A stretch of 64,000 bases of DNA, taken from Saccharomonospora azurea NA-128 (GTDB taxonomy: Bacteria; Actinomycetota; Actinomycetes; Mycobacteriales; Pseudonocardiaceae). Made by a program: the position numbers and the translations under genes. The stretch is from the NCBI RefSeq assembly GCF_000231055.2, contig NZ_CM001466.1, positions 3,508,184 to 3,572,183 of the forward strand, written 5' to 3'. Below the pieces are notes generated by a model that saw only the letters and a list, made by a program, of their open reading frames with translations, was not told the DNA's origin and did no database searches. Below, one piece after another: positions 1-9,000 of the stretch (positions are counted from its first letter, which is position 1; each line of letters starts with the position of its first letter).

Positions 1-1806
1 CCGCGCGTGCACCCCGCACCGATGGAGACCTGCGGCGCCGTGGCCGACATGGACCCGGTCACCGGCAAGCTCACCGTGTGGACCACCACGCAGGCACCAC
101 ACGCCCACCGCACCGTGTACGCGCTGGTGGCCGGGCTTCCGGAGCACAAGATCCGGGTCGTCTCGCCCGACATCGGCGGCGGTTTCGGCAACAAGGTCGG
201 CATCTACCCGGGCTACGTGTGCGCGGTGGTGGGCTCGATCGTCACCGGCAAGCCCGTCAAGTGGGTGGAGGACCGCTCCGAGAACCTCATGAGCACGTCG
301 TTCGCCCGCGACTACCACATGCACGGCGAGATCGCGGCCACCCGCGACGGCAGGATCCTCGGCCTGCGGGTGAAGGTGCTGGCCGACCACGGCGCGTTCA
401 ACGGCACCGCCCAGCCGAGCAAGTTCCCCGCCGGGTTCTTCGGCGTGTTCACCGGCTCCTACGACCTGCAGGCCGCGCACTGCGAACTCACCGGCGTCTA
501 CACCAACAAGGCACCGGGCGGGGTCGCCTACGCGTGCTCGTTCCGCATCACCGAGGCCGTCTACCTCGTGGAACGGCTCGTGGACGTGCTCGCGCGCGAC
601 CTCGGGATGGACCCGGCCGAGCTGCGCATGCGCAACCTGCTGCGGCCCGAGCAGTTCCCGTACCGCAGCGCCACCGGGTGGGAGTACGACTCCGGCGACT
701 ACCCGCGCACGCTGCGCGCGGCCCTGGAGGCGGCCCACTACGACGAGCTCCGCGAGGAACAGCGGCAACGCCGCGAGCGCGGTGAGCTCATGGGCATCGG
801 CCTCAGCTTCTTCACCGAGGCCGTCGGCGCCGGACCGCGCAAGCACATGGACATCCTGGGGCTGGGCATGGCCGACGGCGCGGAGTTGCGCGTCCACCCC
901 ACCGGCAAGGCCGTGCTGCGCCTGTCGGTGCAGACGCAGGGACAGGGCCACGAGACGACGTTCGCGCAGATCGTGGCCGAGGAGCTGGGCATCCCGCCCG
1001 ATGACGTCGACGTCGTGCACGGCGACACCGACCAGACGCCGTACGGGCTCGGCACCTACGGGTCGCGGTCGACCCCGGTGTCCGGTGCGGCGGCCGCCGT
1101 CGTGGCCCGCAAGGTGCGGGAGCGGGCGCGGCTCGTGGCGTCGGCGATGCTGGAGGTCGACCCCGGCGACCTCGACTGGGAGAAGGGCCGGTTCTTCGTC
1201 AAGGGCGATCCCACGTCGGGCGCGACGATCGCCGAGATCGCGATGGCCGCGCACTCCGACCTCGACCTGCCCGAGGGGGTCGAGGGCCACCTCGACGCGC
1301 AGACCGTCTACAACCCGCCCAACCTGACGTACCCGTTCGGGGCGTACGTGTGCGTGGTCGACGTCGACCCCGACACCGCCCAGGTGAAGGTCCGCGACTT
1401 CGTGGCCGTGGACGACTGCGGGGTCCGGATCAACCCGATGATCGTCGAAGGACAGATCCACGGCGGACTCGCCGACGGGCTCGGCATGGCGTTGATGCAG
1501 GTCATGGCCTTCGACGAGGACGGCAACCACCTCGGCGGATCGTTCATGGACTACCTGCTGCCGACCACGATGGAGTGCCCGTCGTGGCGGCTCGGCGAGA
1601 CGGTGACGCCGTCGCCGCACCACCCGATCGGCGCGAAGGGCGTCGGGGAGTCGGCGACGGTGGGCTCGCCCGCCGCCGTGGTGAACGCCGTCGTCGACGC
1701 CCTGGCACCGTACGGCGTCCGGCACCTCGACATGCCGATGACACCCGCGGTCGTGTGGCGGGCCATGCAGGGGCGGCCCCTGCGGACGGATCTGGCGATC
1801 ACATGA
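1..1806 (+). CDS. coxL: Aerobic carbon monoxide dehydrogenase large (molybdenum) subunit, form I, 5' end outside window
   Basis: Catalytic subunit of the molybdenum hydroxylase that oxidises CO to CO2 and feeds electrons to the respiratory chain; it normally works with CoxM (FAD) and CoxS (2Fe-2S), whose genes would lie upstream of the window. The frame is open from base 1 to TGA at 1804-1806, so about 600 residues, roughly the C-terminal three quarters of the family length, are visible. The decisive feature is the active-site loop AYACSFR at 526-546 (Cys codon 535-537). AYxCSFR is the form I CoxL signature, whose Cys binds the copper of the Mo-Cu centre; xanthine dehydrogenases and form II enzymes lack it. 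DIGGGFGNK at about 169-195 is the Gly-rich cofactor loop, and GVGES near 1640 carries the conserved active-site Glu (codon 1648-1650). The stop overlaps the next start (ATGA), implying translational coupling. Confidence 0.9.
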   Translation, partial: PRVHPAPMETCGAVADMDPVTGKLTVWTTTQAPHAHRTVYALVAGLPEHKIRVVSPDIGGGFGNKVGIYPGYVCAVVGSIVTGKPVKWVEDRSENLMSTSFARDYHMHGEIAATRDGRILGLRVKVLADHGAFNGTAQPSKFPAGFFGVFTGSYDLQAAHCELTGVYTNKAPGGVAYACSFRITEAVYLVERLVDVLARDLGMDPAELRMRNLLRPEQFPYRSATGWEYDSGDYPRTLRAALEAAHYDELREEQRQRRERGELMGIGLSFFTEAVGAGPRKHMDILGLGMADGAELRVHPTGKAVLRLSVQTQGQGHETTFAQIVAEELGIPPDDVDVVHGDTDQTPYGLGTYGSRSTPVSGAAAAVVARKVRERARLVASAMLEVDPGDLDWEKGRFFVKGDPTSGATIAEIAMAAHSDLDLPEGVEGHLDAQTVYNPPNLTYPFGAYVCVVDVDPDTAQVKVRDFVAVDDCGVRINPMIVEGQIHGGLADGLGMALMQVMAFDEDGNHLGGSFMDYLLPTTMECPSWRLGETVTPSPHHPIGAKGVGESATVGSPAAVVNAVVDALAPYGVRHLDMPMTPAVVWRAMQGRPLRTDLAIT

Positions 1807-2762
1807 CGGACCGGGCGCTCTTCGCGCACGCCGAGGAGTTGCGGCAGCGGCGCGCGCCGTTCGTCCTGGCCACGGTGGTGCGGGCGCGCAGGCCCACGAG
1901 CGCGCGGCCGGGCGATCGGGCTCTCGTGCTCGCCGACGGCACCGTGGAGGGCTTCGTCGGTGGCGTGTGCGCCGAGTCGACCGTGCGGTTGCAGGGGCTC
2001 AGGGTGCTGGCGTCCGGGCGGCCCGTGGTCCTGCGCATCACCCCGGACGCGGCCACGGAGGACGGCGGCGCGGGCCGTGTCGGGGACGTCGGGGACGTCG
2101 AGGACGTTGAGGACACGGTCACCGTGGCCAACCCGTGCCTGTCCGGCGGCGCGGTCGACGTCTTCCTGGAGCCGCAGCTGCCCGCGCCGCTGGTGCAGGT
2201 GTTCGGCGACTCGCCCATCGCCAGGGCGCTGCGGGAGGTGGGGGCCGTCCTGGGCTACGACGTCCGCGCGTGCGCGGCGGATCCCGAGTTCACCGCCGAC
2301 ACCCGCGCCGTCGTGGTCGCCTCACACGGTCGCGACGAGGAGGGAGTCCTCACGGCGGCGCTGCGGGCGGAGGTTCCCTACGTGGGCCTGATCGCGAGTC
2401 CCCGGCGGGGCCGTGCCGTGCTCGGCGAGCTGGCCCAGCCCGGCGCCGACCGCGTGCACACGCCCGCCGGGCTGGATCTCGGCGCCCGCACGCCCCACGA
2501 GATCGCCCTGTCGGTGTATGCGGAGCTGATCGCGACCCGCTCGTCGACCAGCGCCGGCGCCGTGCCTGCCGACGTGAGCGGCGCCGCCGAGGTGCCCGAG
2601 GCGGTCGACCCGGTGTGCGGCATGTCCGTCGCCGTCGGCCCCACCACACCGCACGTGATCCGGGACGGCCGCCGGTACCACTTCTGCTGCACGGGCTGCG
2701 CCGATCGGTTCGCCTCCGACCCCGCCCGCTACGTGGCAGCCGGTGCGGCTCACGCTCCGTGA
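1803..2762 (+). CDS. XdhC/CoxI family maturation protein with C-terminal YHS domain
   Basis: XdhC/CoxI proteins bind the molybdenum cofactor and help insert or sulfurate it in molybdenum hydroxylases, so this is the expected accessory gene for the CO dehydrogenase it overlaps by four bases. The 319 residues comprise an N-terminal XdhC_CoxI domain (about 1-85), a Rossmann-like XdhC_C domain (about 130-250) and a YHS metal-binding domain (from about 268). The YHS domain shows DPVCGM at 269-274 and FCCTGC at 294-299. Between the first two domains is an acidic Gly-Asp-Val repeat (about 2085-2115). The ATG at 1803 is chosen because homology begins exactly there; the open frame upstream is a shadow of coxL. 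The YHS fusion suggests a metal (perhaps copper) role in maturation, which is inference. Confidence 0.85.
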   Translation: MTDRALFAHAEELRQRRAPFVLATVVRARRPTSARPGDRALVLADGTVEGFVGGVCAESTVRLQGLRVLASGRPVVLRITPDAATEDGGAGRVGDVGDVEDVEDTVTVANPCLSGGAVDVFLEPQLPAPLVQVFGDSPIARALREVGAVLGYDVRACAADPEFTADTRAVVVASHGRDEEGVLTAALRAEVPYVGLIASPRRGRAVLGELAQPGADRVHTPAGLDLGARTPHEIALSVYAELIATRSSTSAGAVPADVSGAAEVPEAVDPVCGMSVAVGPTTPHVIRDGRRYHFCCTGCADRFASDPARYVAAGAAHAP

Positions 2763-2876
2763 GCGACGACCACCGCGCCGGTGGACGCCGGTTCCTCCGC
2801 ACGGGCCTGTCCCGGCGCCCGGAATCTCCCTAGTCTGCTCGCGGGTCCGTGTCGCCGCGCGCGAGGAGAGAAGACA

Positions 2877-3191
2877 GTGAAGCGGGCGTTCATCATCATC
2901 GGCGTGGTCTTCGGCCTCGCGGTGATCTACACAAGCGGCGCGGAACAGCGCAGTTCGGACGCGGCGAGCGGCGGTTCCGGCGAGCAGGCGGGCTGCACGG
3001 TCGTCGTCACCGCCGACGTCCTCAACGTGCGCGCGGGGCCGAGCGAGGACCGCGAGATCGTCGACAAGCTGCGCGAGGACGAGGAGGTCGACGCCACCAC
3101 CGAGACCCGCGACGGCTTCCGCAAACTCGACGACGGCGAATGGGCCTCCGACGACTACCTGGAGCCCGCCGAGGGCGCCGACTGCGGCTGA
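2877..3191 (+). CDS. Membrane-anchored or secreted SH3 (SH3b) domain protein
   Basis: Small 104-residue protein starting at GTG 2877, placed after a GAGGAGAGAAG ribosome-binding site. Residues 1-20 form a short positively charged start followed by a hydrophobic segment (FIIIGVVFGLAVIYTSG), a signal anchor or signal peptide. After a Ser/Gly linker, residues 40-95 read as a bacterial SH3 domain with the typical ADVLNVRAGPS opening and a WASDDYLEP close. Two Cys residues (CTVVV near 39 and the penultimate C) could form a disulfide outside the cell. Such domains usually bind cell-wall peptides. No partner gene is adjacent, so the specific role is unknown. Confidence 0.7.
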   Translation: MKRAFIIIGVVFGLAVIYTSGAEQRSSDAASGGSGEQAGCTVVVTADVLNVRAGPSEDREIVDKLREDEEVDATTETRDGFRKLDDGEWASDDYLEPAEGADCG

Positions 3192-3208
3192 GGTCCTGGG
3201 GGTCGTAC

Positions 3209-3272
3209 GAACTAGGAGTTCAAGAGTTCTCCCACCGCGTCGATGGCCCGCCGCCCCGCGCTGTCATACAAT
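3209..3272 (+). promoter_or_regulatory. Candidate promoter and operator of the toxin-antitoxin pair
   Basis: A perfect 5-3-5 palindrome GAACT-AGG-AGTTC (3209-3221) is followed by a third half-site AGTTCT (from 3225). A -10-like TACAAT sits at 3267-3272, about 7 bases before the ATG at 3280. The arrangement fits an autoregulated, leaderless toxin-antitoxin transcript. No -35 hexamer close to consensus is visible. Confidence 0.4.
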
Positions 3273-3279
3273 GTCATGC

Positions 3280-3597
3280 ATGGTCGAGCGGATCGAGTGG
3301 GACGAAGAGGCGCGAAAACACATACTGACTCGATCCGCTCGCTATGCCGACTCGGTCGATATCGATCCAGGATGGACGGCAGAGGCTGTCAACGATCCCG
3401 ATCGGCTGGTCGACGAACCGGACCCACGATCAGCGCATGCCAACAGTGTGCGGGTCGTTGGTTACTCGCCGTCTGCGCAGATGGTCATCACCGTGGTGGC
3501 TCTGCGTGGTGTCGCAGGAGTGCTGCATGGGGCGTCCGCATGGAAAACGCGGGGTGCCCCGCTGCGTCAGTACTGGAAGGGAGCTGGCGATGAGTGA
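3280..3597 (+). CDS. BrnT-like toxin of a type II toxin-antitoxin pair (putative)
   Basis: Encodes 105 residues. The layout (IEWDEEARKH near the N terminus, a central GYSPSAQMVITVVA strand, and C-terminal HGASAWKT followed by RQYW) resembles BrnT-type ribonuclease toxins, which open with a WDE..K.H motif and end in a short helix with A...R..Y. It is followed, with an 8-base overlap, by a ribbon-helix-helix protein of antitoxin type, which is the strongest support. Start: ATG 3280 is preferred over ATG 3271 because TACAAT at 3267-3272 would place transcription initiation at or next to it (leaderless). Base composition is a little less GC-rich than flanking genes. Activity is not demonstrated; an unrelated small RelE-like fold remains possible. 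Confidence 0.55.
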   Translation: MVERIEWDEEARKHILTRSARYADSVDIDPGWTAEAVNDPDRLVDEPDPRSAHANSVRVVGYSPSAQMVITVVALRGVAGVLHGASAWKTRGAPLRQYWKGAGDE

Positions 3598-3895
3598 GAT
3601 CTCGGAGCAGGACATGCGGGACTACCGTGCCGAAGCGGAGGACGCGTCTGATGAGCCGCTCTCGGAGCAGGCCTCACGGCCGGGCCGGGGACGCGCCAAG
3701 GTGTTGTCGGTCAGGCTGACGCCCGAGGAGTTCGACGAGCTGACGCAGTTCGCTGCCGCGTTGGACGTTCCGGCTTCCGCCCTGGTGCGCGGGTGGGTGT
3801 TGAACGAATTGCGCGCGGGTTCGGAGTCCCCCGTGCGGACTGTGGACAGGATCGCTCAGGAGCTCGACCAGCTCCGGCGACAGCTGGCGGCATAG
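3590..3895 (+). CDS. Ribbon-helix-helix antitoxin-type DNA-binding protein
   Basis: Protein of 101 residues beginning at ATG 3590, inside the last codons of the toxin gene. Residues about 42-75 form a ribbon-helix-helix (Arc/MetJ-like) unit: a strand KVLSVRLTPEEF followed by two helices ending LVRGWVLNEL. The N-terminal 40 residues are acidic and probably disordered (the likely toxin-neutralising arm); the C-terminal DRIAQELDQLRRQL is a short coiled-coil helix. Antitoxins of this type repress their own operon, and the GAACT-AGG-AGTTC palindrome upstream of the toxin gene is the obvious candidate site (inference). Confidence 0.65.
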   Translation: MSEISEQDMRDYRAEAEDASDEPLSEQASRPGRGRAKVLSVRLTPEEFDELTQFAAALDVPASALVRGWVLNELRAGSESPVRTVDRIAQELDQLRRQLAA

Positions 3896-3897
3896 CT

Positions 3898-4686
3898 TCA
3901 GGTGCCGTCGAGGCGGAGCGAGGATTGCGGCTGAACCGGTCGCTGCAGTGTGAGCGTGTGTCCCTCTTCGGCGGCCAGGACGTCACCGGAGAACACGGCG
4001 CATGCCTCCCGCACCGCCGTCTCGCGGTCGGCGCCGGGCCAGAAGTGGGTGAGCATCAGCGTCGCGGCGCCGGCCCGCTCCGCGAGCTCGGCGGCCTGCC
4101 CGGCGGTCAGAAGCCGTGGCACCTCGCCGGGGTCGGGTTCGGTGAGGGTCGCCTCCATGACGAACAGGTCGGCGTCGGCGCCCAGCTCGACGAGGGCGTC
4201 GGCCGGTCCCGAGTCGCCCGTGTAGGCGATGGTCGCGCTCGGCCCGCTCAGGCGTACGCCGACGGCGGGCACGTGATGCGGCACGGGCACGGTCGTGACC
4301 TCGACGTGCTCGCCCACCCGCCATGAGTCACGCCCGTGGACGACGTGCACGTCGAACACCGATTCGGGGTCGATGGTGGGTTCGGCGGCGCGCAGCACGT
4401 CGAGCACACCGGCCGTGCAGTACAGGGGGACGCGGGGGCGCCCGGCAGCGTGGTAGTGCCGCACCCGCGCGAGGCCGCTGACGTCGACGCAGTGGTCCGG
4501 ATGTTCGTGGGTGATCACGACGGCGTCGACCTCCCCGTCGGGGCACAGCGCGAGCAGCCGTGGCAACACGCCGTAGCCGAGGTCGAGCACGATCCGCGCG
4601 CCGCCGTCCCGCACGAGGAACGCGCTGCACGCGCGCCCCGCCTCGGGCCAGGCGCCGCTGCTGCCCAGCACCGTGAGTTCGGCCAT
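3898..4686 (-). CDS. Metallo-beta-lactamase-fold hydrolase (RNase Z/AtsA-like)
   Basis: A 262-residue cytoplasmic MBL-fold protein. Visible zinc ligands include HEHPDHCVD (the HxHxDH motif), a downstream YTGDSGP with the metal-bridging Asp, and a C-terminal LTHFWPG His, the order seen in RNase Z-like and arylsulfatase-like MBL proteins. The start MAELTVLGSSGAWP at 4686 is the standard beginning for this subfamily; the longer open frame upstream is the shadow of the divergent xth gene. On the minus strand a CACACT hexamer lies 7 bases before the ATG, suggesting a leaderless message. Substrate is unknown. The small size and lack of an exosite arm argue against tRNase Z itself. Confidence 0.8.
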   Translation of the reverse strand: MAELTVLGSSGAWPEAGRACSAFLVRDGGARIVLDLGYGVLPRLLALCPDGEVDAVVITHEHPDHCVDVSGLARVRHYHAAGRPRVPLYCTAGVLDVLRAAEPTIDPESVFDVHVVHGRDSWRVGEHVEVTTVPVPHHVPAVGVRLSGPSATIAYTGDSGPADALVELGADADLFVMEATLTEPDPGEVPRLLTAGQAAELAERAGAATLMLTHFWPGADRETAVREACAVFSGDVLAAEEGHTLTLQRPVQPQSSLRLDGT

Positions 4687-4740
4687 GCCGGTGAGTGTGG
4701 CAGAGCCGACCGGGTCGGAGGCGCAGGTAACCTGCCTCCC

Positions 4741-5538
4741 GTGCTGACCGTCTCGTCTGTCAACGTCAACGGCCTGCGCGCCGCCGCCAAGAAGGGTTTC
4801 ACGGAGTGGTTCGCGGCCACCTCCGCCGATGTCGTGGCGTGCCAGGAGGTGCGGGCCGAACCGGACGTCCTCGCCGCCGAACTGCGGGAACCGGAGGGCT
4901 GGCACACGATCCACGCGCCGTGCGCGACGAAGGGCCGCAACGGCGTCTCCCTCTACAGCCGCATCGAGCCCGACAGCGTGCGCGTCGGGTTCGGCGAGGC
5001 CGAGTTCGAGGACAGCGGCCGGTACGTCGAGATGTGGTTGCCGGGCGTGGTGGTCGCGAGCCTGTACCTGCCGAGCGGAGACGTCGGCACCCCGAGGCAG
5101 GACGAGAAGGAGCGGTTCATGGCCGGGTTCCTGCCGTACCTGGGTGGGTTGCGGGACAAGGCAGCCGCGGACGGCCGGGAGGTGCTGGTGTGCGGCGACT
5201 GGAACATCGGCCACACCGAGCTCGACATCAAGAACTGGAAGGCCAACCGCAAGAACGCGGGCTTCCTGCCCGAGGAGCGGGCCTGGCTGAGCCGGGTGTT
5301 CGACGAACTGGGCTACGTGGACGTCCAGCGGCGCCTCGACCCGGAAGGCCCGGGCCCGTACACGTGGTGGTCGTACCGCGGGAAGGCCTTCGACAACGAC
5401 GCCGGCTGGCGGATCGACTACCACGTGGCCACGCCGGGCCTGGCGGACCGCTGCACGTCGTTCGTGGTGGAACGGGCGGAGAGCTACGACAAGCGCTGGT
5501 CGGACCACGCGCCGGTGACGGCGACGTACGACGTGTGA
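4741..5538 (+). CDS. xth: Exodeoxyribonuclease III / AP endonuclease
   Basis: Encodes 265 residues of the exonuclease III family of base-excision repair enzymes, which incise DNA 5' of abasic sites. Characteristic motifs occur in order: VNVNGLRAA at the N terminus, CQEVRA with the metal-binding Glu, LYLPSGD, CGDWNIGHTELD, and the C-terminal WRIDYH and SDHAPV motifs with the catalytic Asp-His pair. The start is GTG 4741, with TAACCT at 4728-4733 about 7 bases upstream, so the transcript is probably leaderless. Length is normal for the family. Divergent from the MBL-fold gene with a 54-base gap. Confidence 0.92.
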   Translation: MLTVSSVNVNGLRAAAKKGFTEWFAATSADVVACQEVRAEPDVLAAELREPEGWHTIHAPCATKGRNGVSLYSRIEPDSVRVGFGEAEFEDSGRYVEMWLPGVVVASLYLPSGDVGTPRQDEKERFMAGFLPYLGGLRDKAAADGREVLVCGDWNIGHTELDIKNWKANRKNAGFLPEERAWLSRVFDELGYVDVQRRLDPEGPGPYTWWSYRGKAFDNDAGWRIDYHVATPGLADRCTSFVVERAESYDKRWSDHAPVTATYDV

Positions 5539-5630
5539 GGGCGGATTCCTCCCGTTATGAAACGGCCAGCCCGTGAACTGGGACTGTGGGGCTCGGTGGG
5601 GCACAATCGGATGCGGGAGGTGTCGTTTCC

Positions 5631-5939
5631 GTGCACGAGCTCGTCAAGGCGAAACGAGGCGAGATCGAGAGACTCTGCCGTTCGCTCGCGGTGCGTCGCC
5701 TCGACGTGTTCGGTTCCGCTGTGGGGGACTCGTTCGACACCGAGTCCAGCGACGTCGATGTCCTCGTCGAATTCGATTCGAGCCCGGAGGTCGACTACTT
5801 CGACACCCATTTCACCCTGAAGGAAGGGCTGGAGCGGATTCTCGGCCGTCCGGTCGACCTCGTCAGCGCCACGGCGATCCGCAATCCCTATTTCCGGCGG
5901 TCGGTGCTCGAGAGCAGGGAACACCTCTATGCGGCGTGA
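5631..5939 (+). CDS. MNT-type nucleotidyltransferase (MntA-like antitoxin)
   Basis: Protein of 102 residues with the minimal nucleotidyltransferase signature: FGSAVGDSF followed by SSDVDVLVEF, i.e. GSx10DxD with two catalytic Asp. Proteins of this size act as AMP-transferring antitoxins (MntA) paired with a HEPN RNase toxin whose gene normally overlaps or follows directly. Start GTG 5631 is chosen because GGGAGGTG lies about 9 bases upstream; an in-frame GTG at 5586 has no such site. Here the downstream partner appears destroyed (see the next feature), so this may be an orphan antitoxin at the edge of the defence island. Confidence 0.75.
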   Translation: MHELVKAKRGEIERLCRSLAVRRLDVFGSAVGDSFDTESSDVDVLVEFDSSPEVDYFDTHFTLKEGLERILGRPVDLVSATAIRNPYFRRSVLESREHLYAA

Positions 5940-5976
5940 GGTGCTTCGGCGGGTGTTGGATGCGCGACGTTCGTAG
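5929..5976 (+). pseudogene. Possible remnant of the HEPN partner gene of the nucleotidyltransferase
   Basis: An ATG at 5929 overlaps the end of the nucleotidyltransferase gene by 11 bases, as HEPN toxin genes commonly do, but the frame (MRREVLRRVLDARRS) hits TAG at 5974-5976 after 15 codons. The next 110 bases contain no continuation in any frame before pglW. I interpret it as a truncated HEPN gene, but the fragment is too short for its identity to be certain. Confidence 0.3.
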
Positions 5977-6090
5977 GCGAGCCGCCGTAGCCCAGCACGA
6001 CAGGATCGTCGGTTACTGACCGCCACCGACCGAACATTGGCGGTAAGATCACGAGCCGTCGATGTGATCCGGGTCAGGGAAGGTGGCGGG

Positions 6091-9000
6091 ATGTCCGACG
6101 GTCGGAGGCCGGTACCGAAGCCAGCTCCTCCGCCCGCGCAACCGCGGTGGTTCCAGGAGCGGACGTCACCGTATCCCTGGGAGCAGGACGGCCTGGACCA
6201 CGTTCGCAGGTTGATGCCGCAGGCGGAGCCGTATCGCGCGTGGGCGACGTTCTCCTTCACTGCGGCATCTGGCCGTATCAACGAATGCGATCTGTTGATC
6301 GCTGTTCCCGGTGGGCTCTACCTGGTGGAGCTCAAAGGGCACACCGGGCGTGTGGTGAACAACGGTGAGACGTGGAGCTTCTTCAGGGAGGGAACGAAGC
6401 GGCCCCGTTCGTTCCGCAACCCACTGCATCTCACCGACCTGAAGTGCAAGGATCTCAAGACGCGTCTGGAGTGGGCGGCCAAGCAGAACCACTACACCGG
6501 CCGCATTCCGCGCATCGAACCCGCGATCTTCCTGTCCGCACCGGGGCTGACCTCGGAGCTCGACGAGGTGCAGCGCACCCGCGTCTACGGCCGTGACGGG
6601 CAGGTCGACGGTCTGGACTGGATCTGGCGTGACCTGCTGTCGCGCCCGCCGCAGCGGGAGCACCAGCGGATCAGCCCGGAGTTCTCCCGCCACGTGCTGC
6701 CGAAGCTGCTGGAGAAGATCGGCATCCGGGCGTCGACGGCGCATCTGCGGTTCGGCGACGACTGGGAGCTCTCCGGTGAGGTGCTGGACGCGGGCCCGAC
6801 GTGGGAGGACCGTCTCGCGTTCCGCACGGGCCTCGTGCGTGAGGAGGGCCGGGTCCGCATCTACCTCACCGAGCAGCAGGCCGCCGAAGAGCGGCGGCAG
6901 TCGGTGGAGCGGGCCGCGCGGCGCGAGTACCAGGTGTTGCAGGGCATCGCCCACCGCGGCATCGCGCAGGCCGTGCAGATCCGGGAGCACCAGAGCGGTC
7001 CCGCGATCCTCTTCCGCCACAACTCGTCGGACCTGCGGCTGGACTCCTACCTCGACGTGCACGGCGACCGGCTGAGCATCGACACGCGGCTCGATCTGGT
7101 GCGCCAGCTCGCCGAGGCGGTCCAGTACGCGCATCACCGCTCGCTCTACCACCGCGCCCTGTCGGCGCGTTCGGTGTGGGTGTCGGCGAAGGACGACGGG
7201 TCCGACCCGGTGTTGCGGATCACCGACTGGCAGGCCGCCGCTCGTGACTTCGACACGACGTCGCTGTCGACGGTGGGCAAGACGTCGTTGACGGGCGAAC
7301 ACCTGGCGGGCTCGGCGGAGGTGTATCTGGCGCCGGAGTTCGCCCCGCACGCCGACCCGGTGGATCTCGACGTCTTCGGCCTGGGCGCGGTGTCGTTTCT
7401 GATCCTGACGGGGCAGCCACCCGCCACGCAGCGCAGCGGCCTGATCGAGTGGCTGGCCGACAGCCACGGCCTGCACCCCTACGCGGTGTCGGACGGCATC
7501 TCCGACGCCCTCGACGCGCTGGTCTTCGACGCGACCCGCACGGAGCTGTCGCAGCGGCTGGAGTCGGCGGACGCTTTCCTCAAGCGGCTGGACGCGGCGG
7601 AGTGGGAGTCGCTGCCCGAGTCGTCCGTGCCCGTGGTGGACCCGCTCACGGTGTCGGCGGGCCAGATGGTGGACGAGCAGTGGCGGGTCGAGCGGGTGCT
7701 CGGCACCGGGGCCACGGCGCGGGCGTTGCTGGTGCGGAAGGTGGACACCGACGACGAGCAGCCCGAGCGCCGGGTGTTGAAGGTGGCGCTCGACGACGAC
7801 AAGGCGCAGCACCTGCATGCCGAGGCCCGAGCCCTGGCGCTGGCGGGCGGCGGCGTGGTGGTGCAGTTGCTCGACGGCCCCCGCGAGGTGGGAGGCCGCA
7901 CCGTGCTCGATCTGGAGTACGCGGGCGGGCAGGACCCGCAGGGCTACACGCTCGGCGAGCATCTGCGCGCCGAGGGCAGGCTCAGTTACCACAACCTGGA
8001 GCGTTACGGCCGCGACCTGTTCATCGCGTTGGACCAGCTCGCGGGTAAGGGCGTGCGGCACCGGGATCTGAAGCCGGACAACTTCGGCGTCTACCGCAGG
8101 GCCGACCGCTCGACACAGCTGATGTTGTTCGACTTCTCGCTGGCCGACGTCTCGGAGCGCGACGTCACGGCGGGCACCCGCGGGTATCTGGACCCGTTCC
8201 TCGGCACCAACCGCCGTCCCGCCTACGACGACCACGCCGAGCGTTACGCGGCGGCGGTGACGCTGCACGAGATGGCGTCTGGGCAGCGGCCGGTGTGGGG
8301 CGACGGGGTGAGCGATCCCCGCACCACCACCGACGAGACTCCGGTGCTGGCGGCGGAGTTGTTCGAACCGGCGCTGCGCGACGGGTTGACGGCGTTCTTC
8401 CGGCGTGCGCTGCACCGGGACGTCAACCGACGGTTCGACACGGTGCGGCAGATGGAGGACGCCTGGCGGGAGGTGTTCACCGCGGCGGACACCGCCCAGC
8501 CGCTCACCACGCCCGACACGGTGGGTGTCGAGGGAGAGACGCTGGAGGCCACCCGCGACGCGCACGCCGAGCGGGCCACCCTTGACACGCAGCTCGACGT
8601 GGCCGGGTTGAGTCCGCGTGCGGCGTCGCTGGCGCAGTCGTTCGGGGTGACGACGGTGCGGGAGCTGCTGGAGCAGGTGCGCCCGTACGAGATCAGCCGG
8701 GCGCGAGGCGCGGGGAAGGTGGTGCGCAACGAGCTGAACCGCCGTCACAAGCAGTGGACTCGGGCGTTGTTGCAGCCCTCCGAGTCCGACCGTCCCGCGT
8801 CGGACTCGCCGTCCGGCCGCTCCACTGTGGACGAGCTGGTTGCCGTGTTGCTGCCTCCGAGAGGCAGGCGGGGCTCGCGTAAGGCGGATGTCGTGCGCCT
8901 CACGCTCGGGCTGCCGGTGGGGGAGGGCGACGAGCCGCCTTCGCCGTGGCCGACGCAGACCGAGGTGGCCCGGCGGCTGGGTATCACGCAGGGCCCGGTG

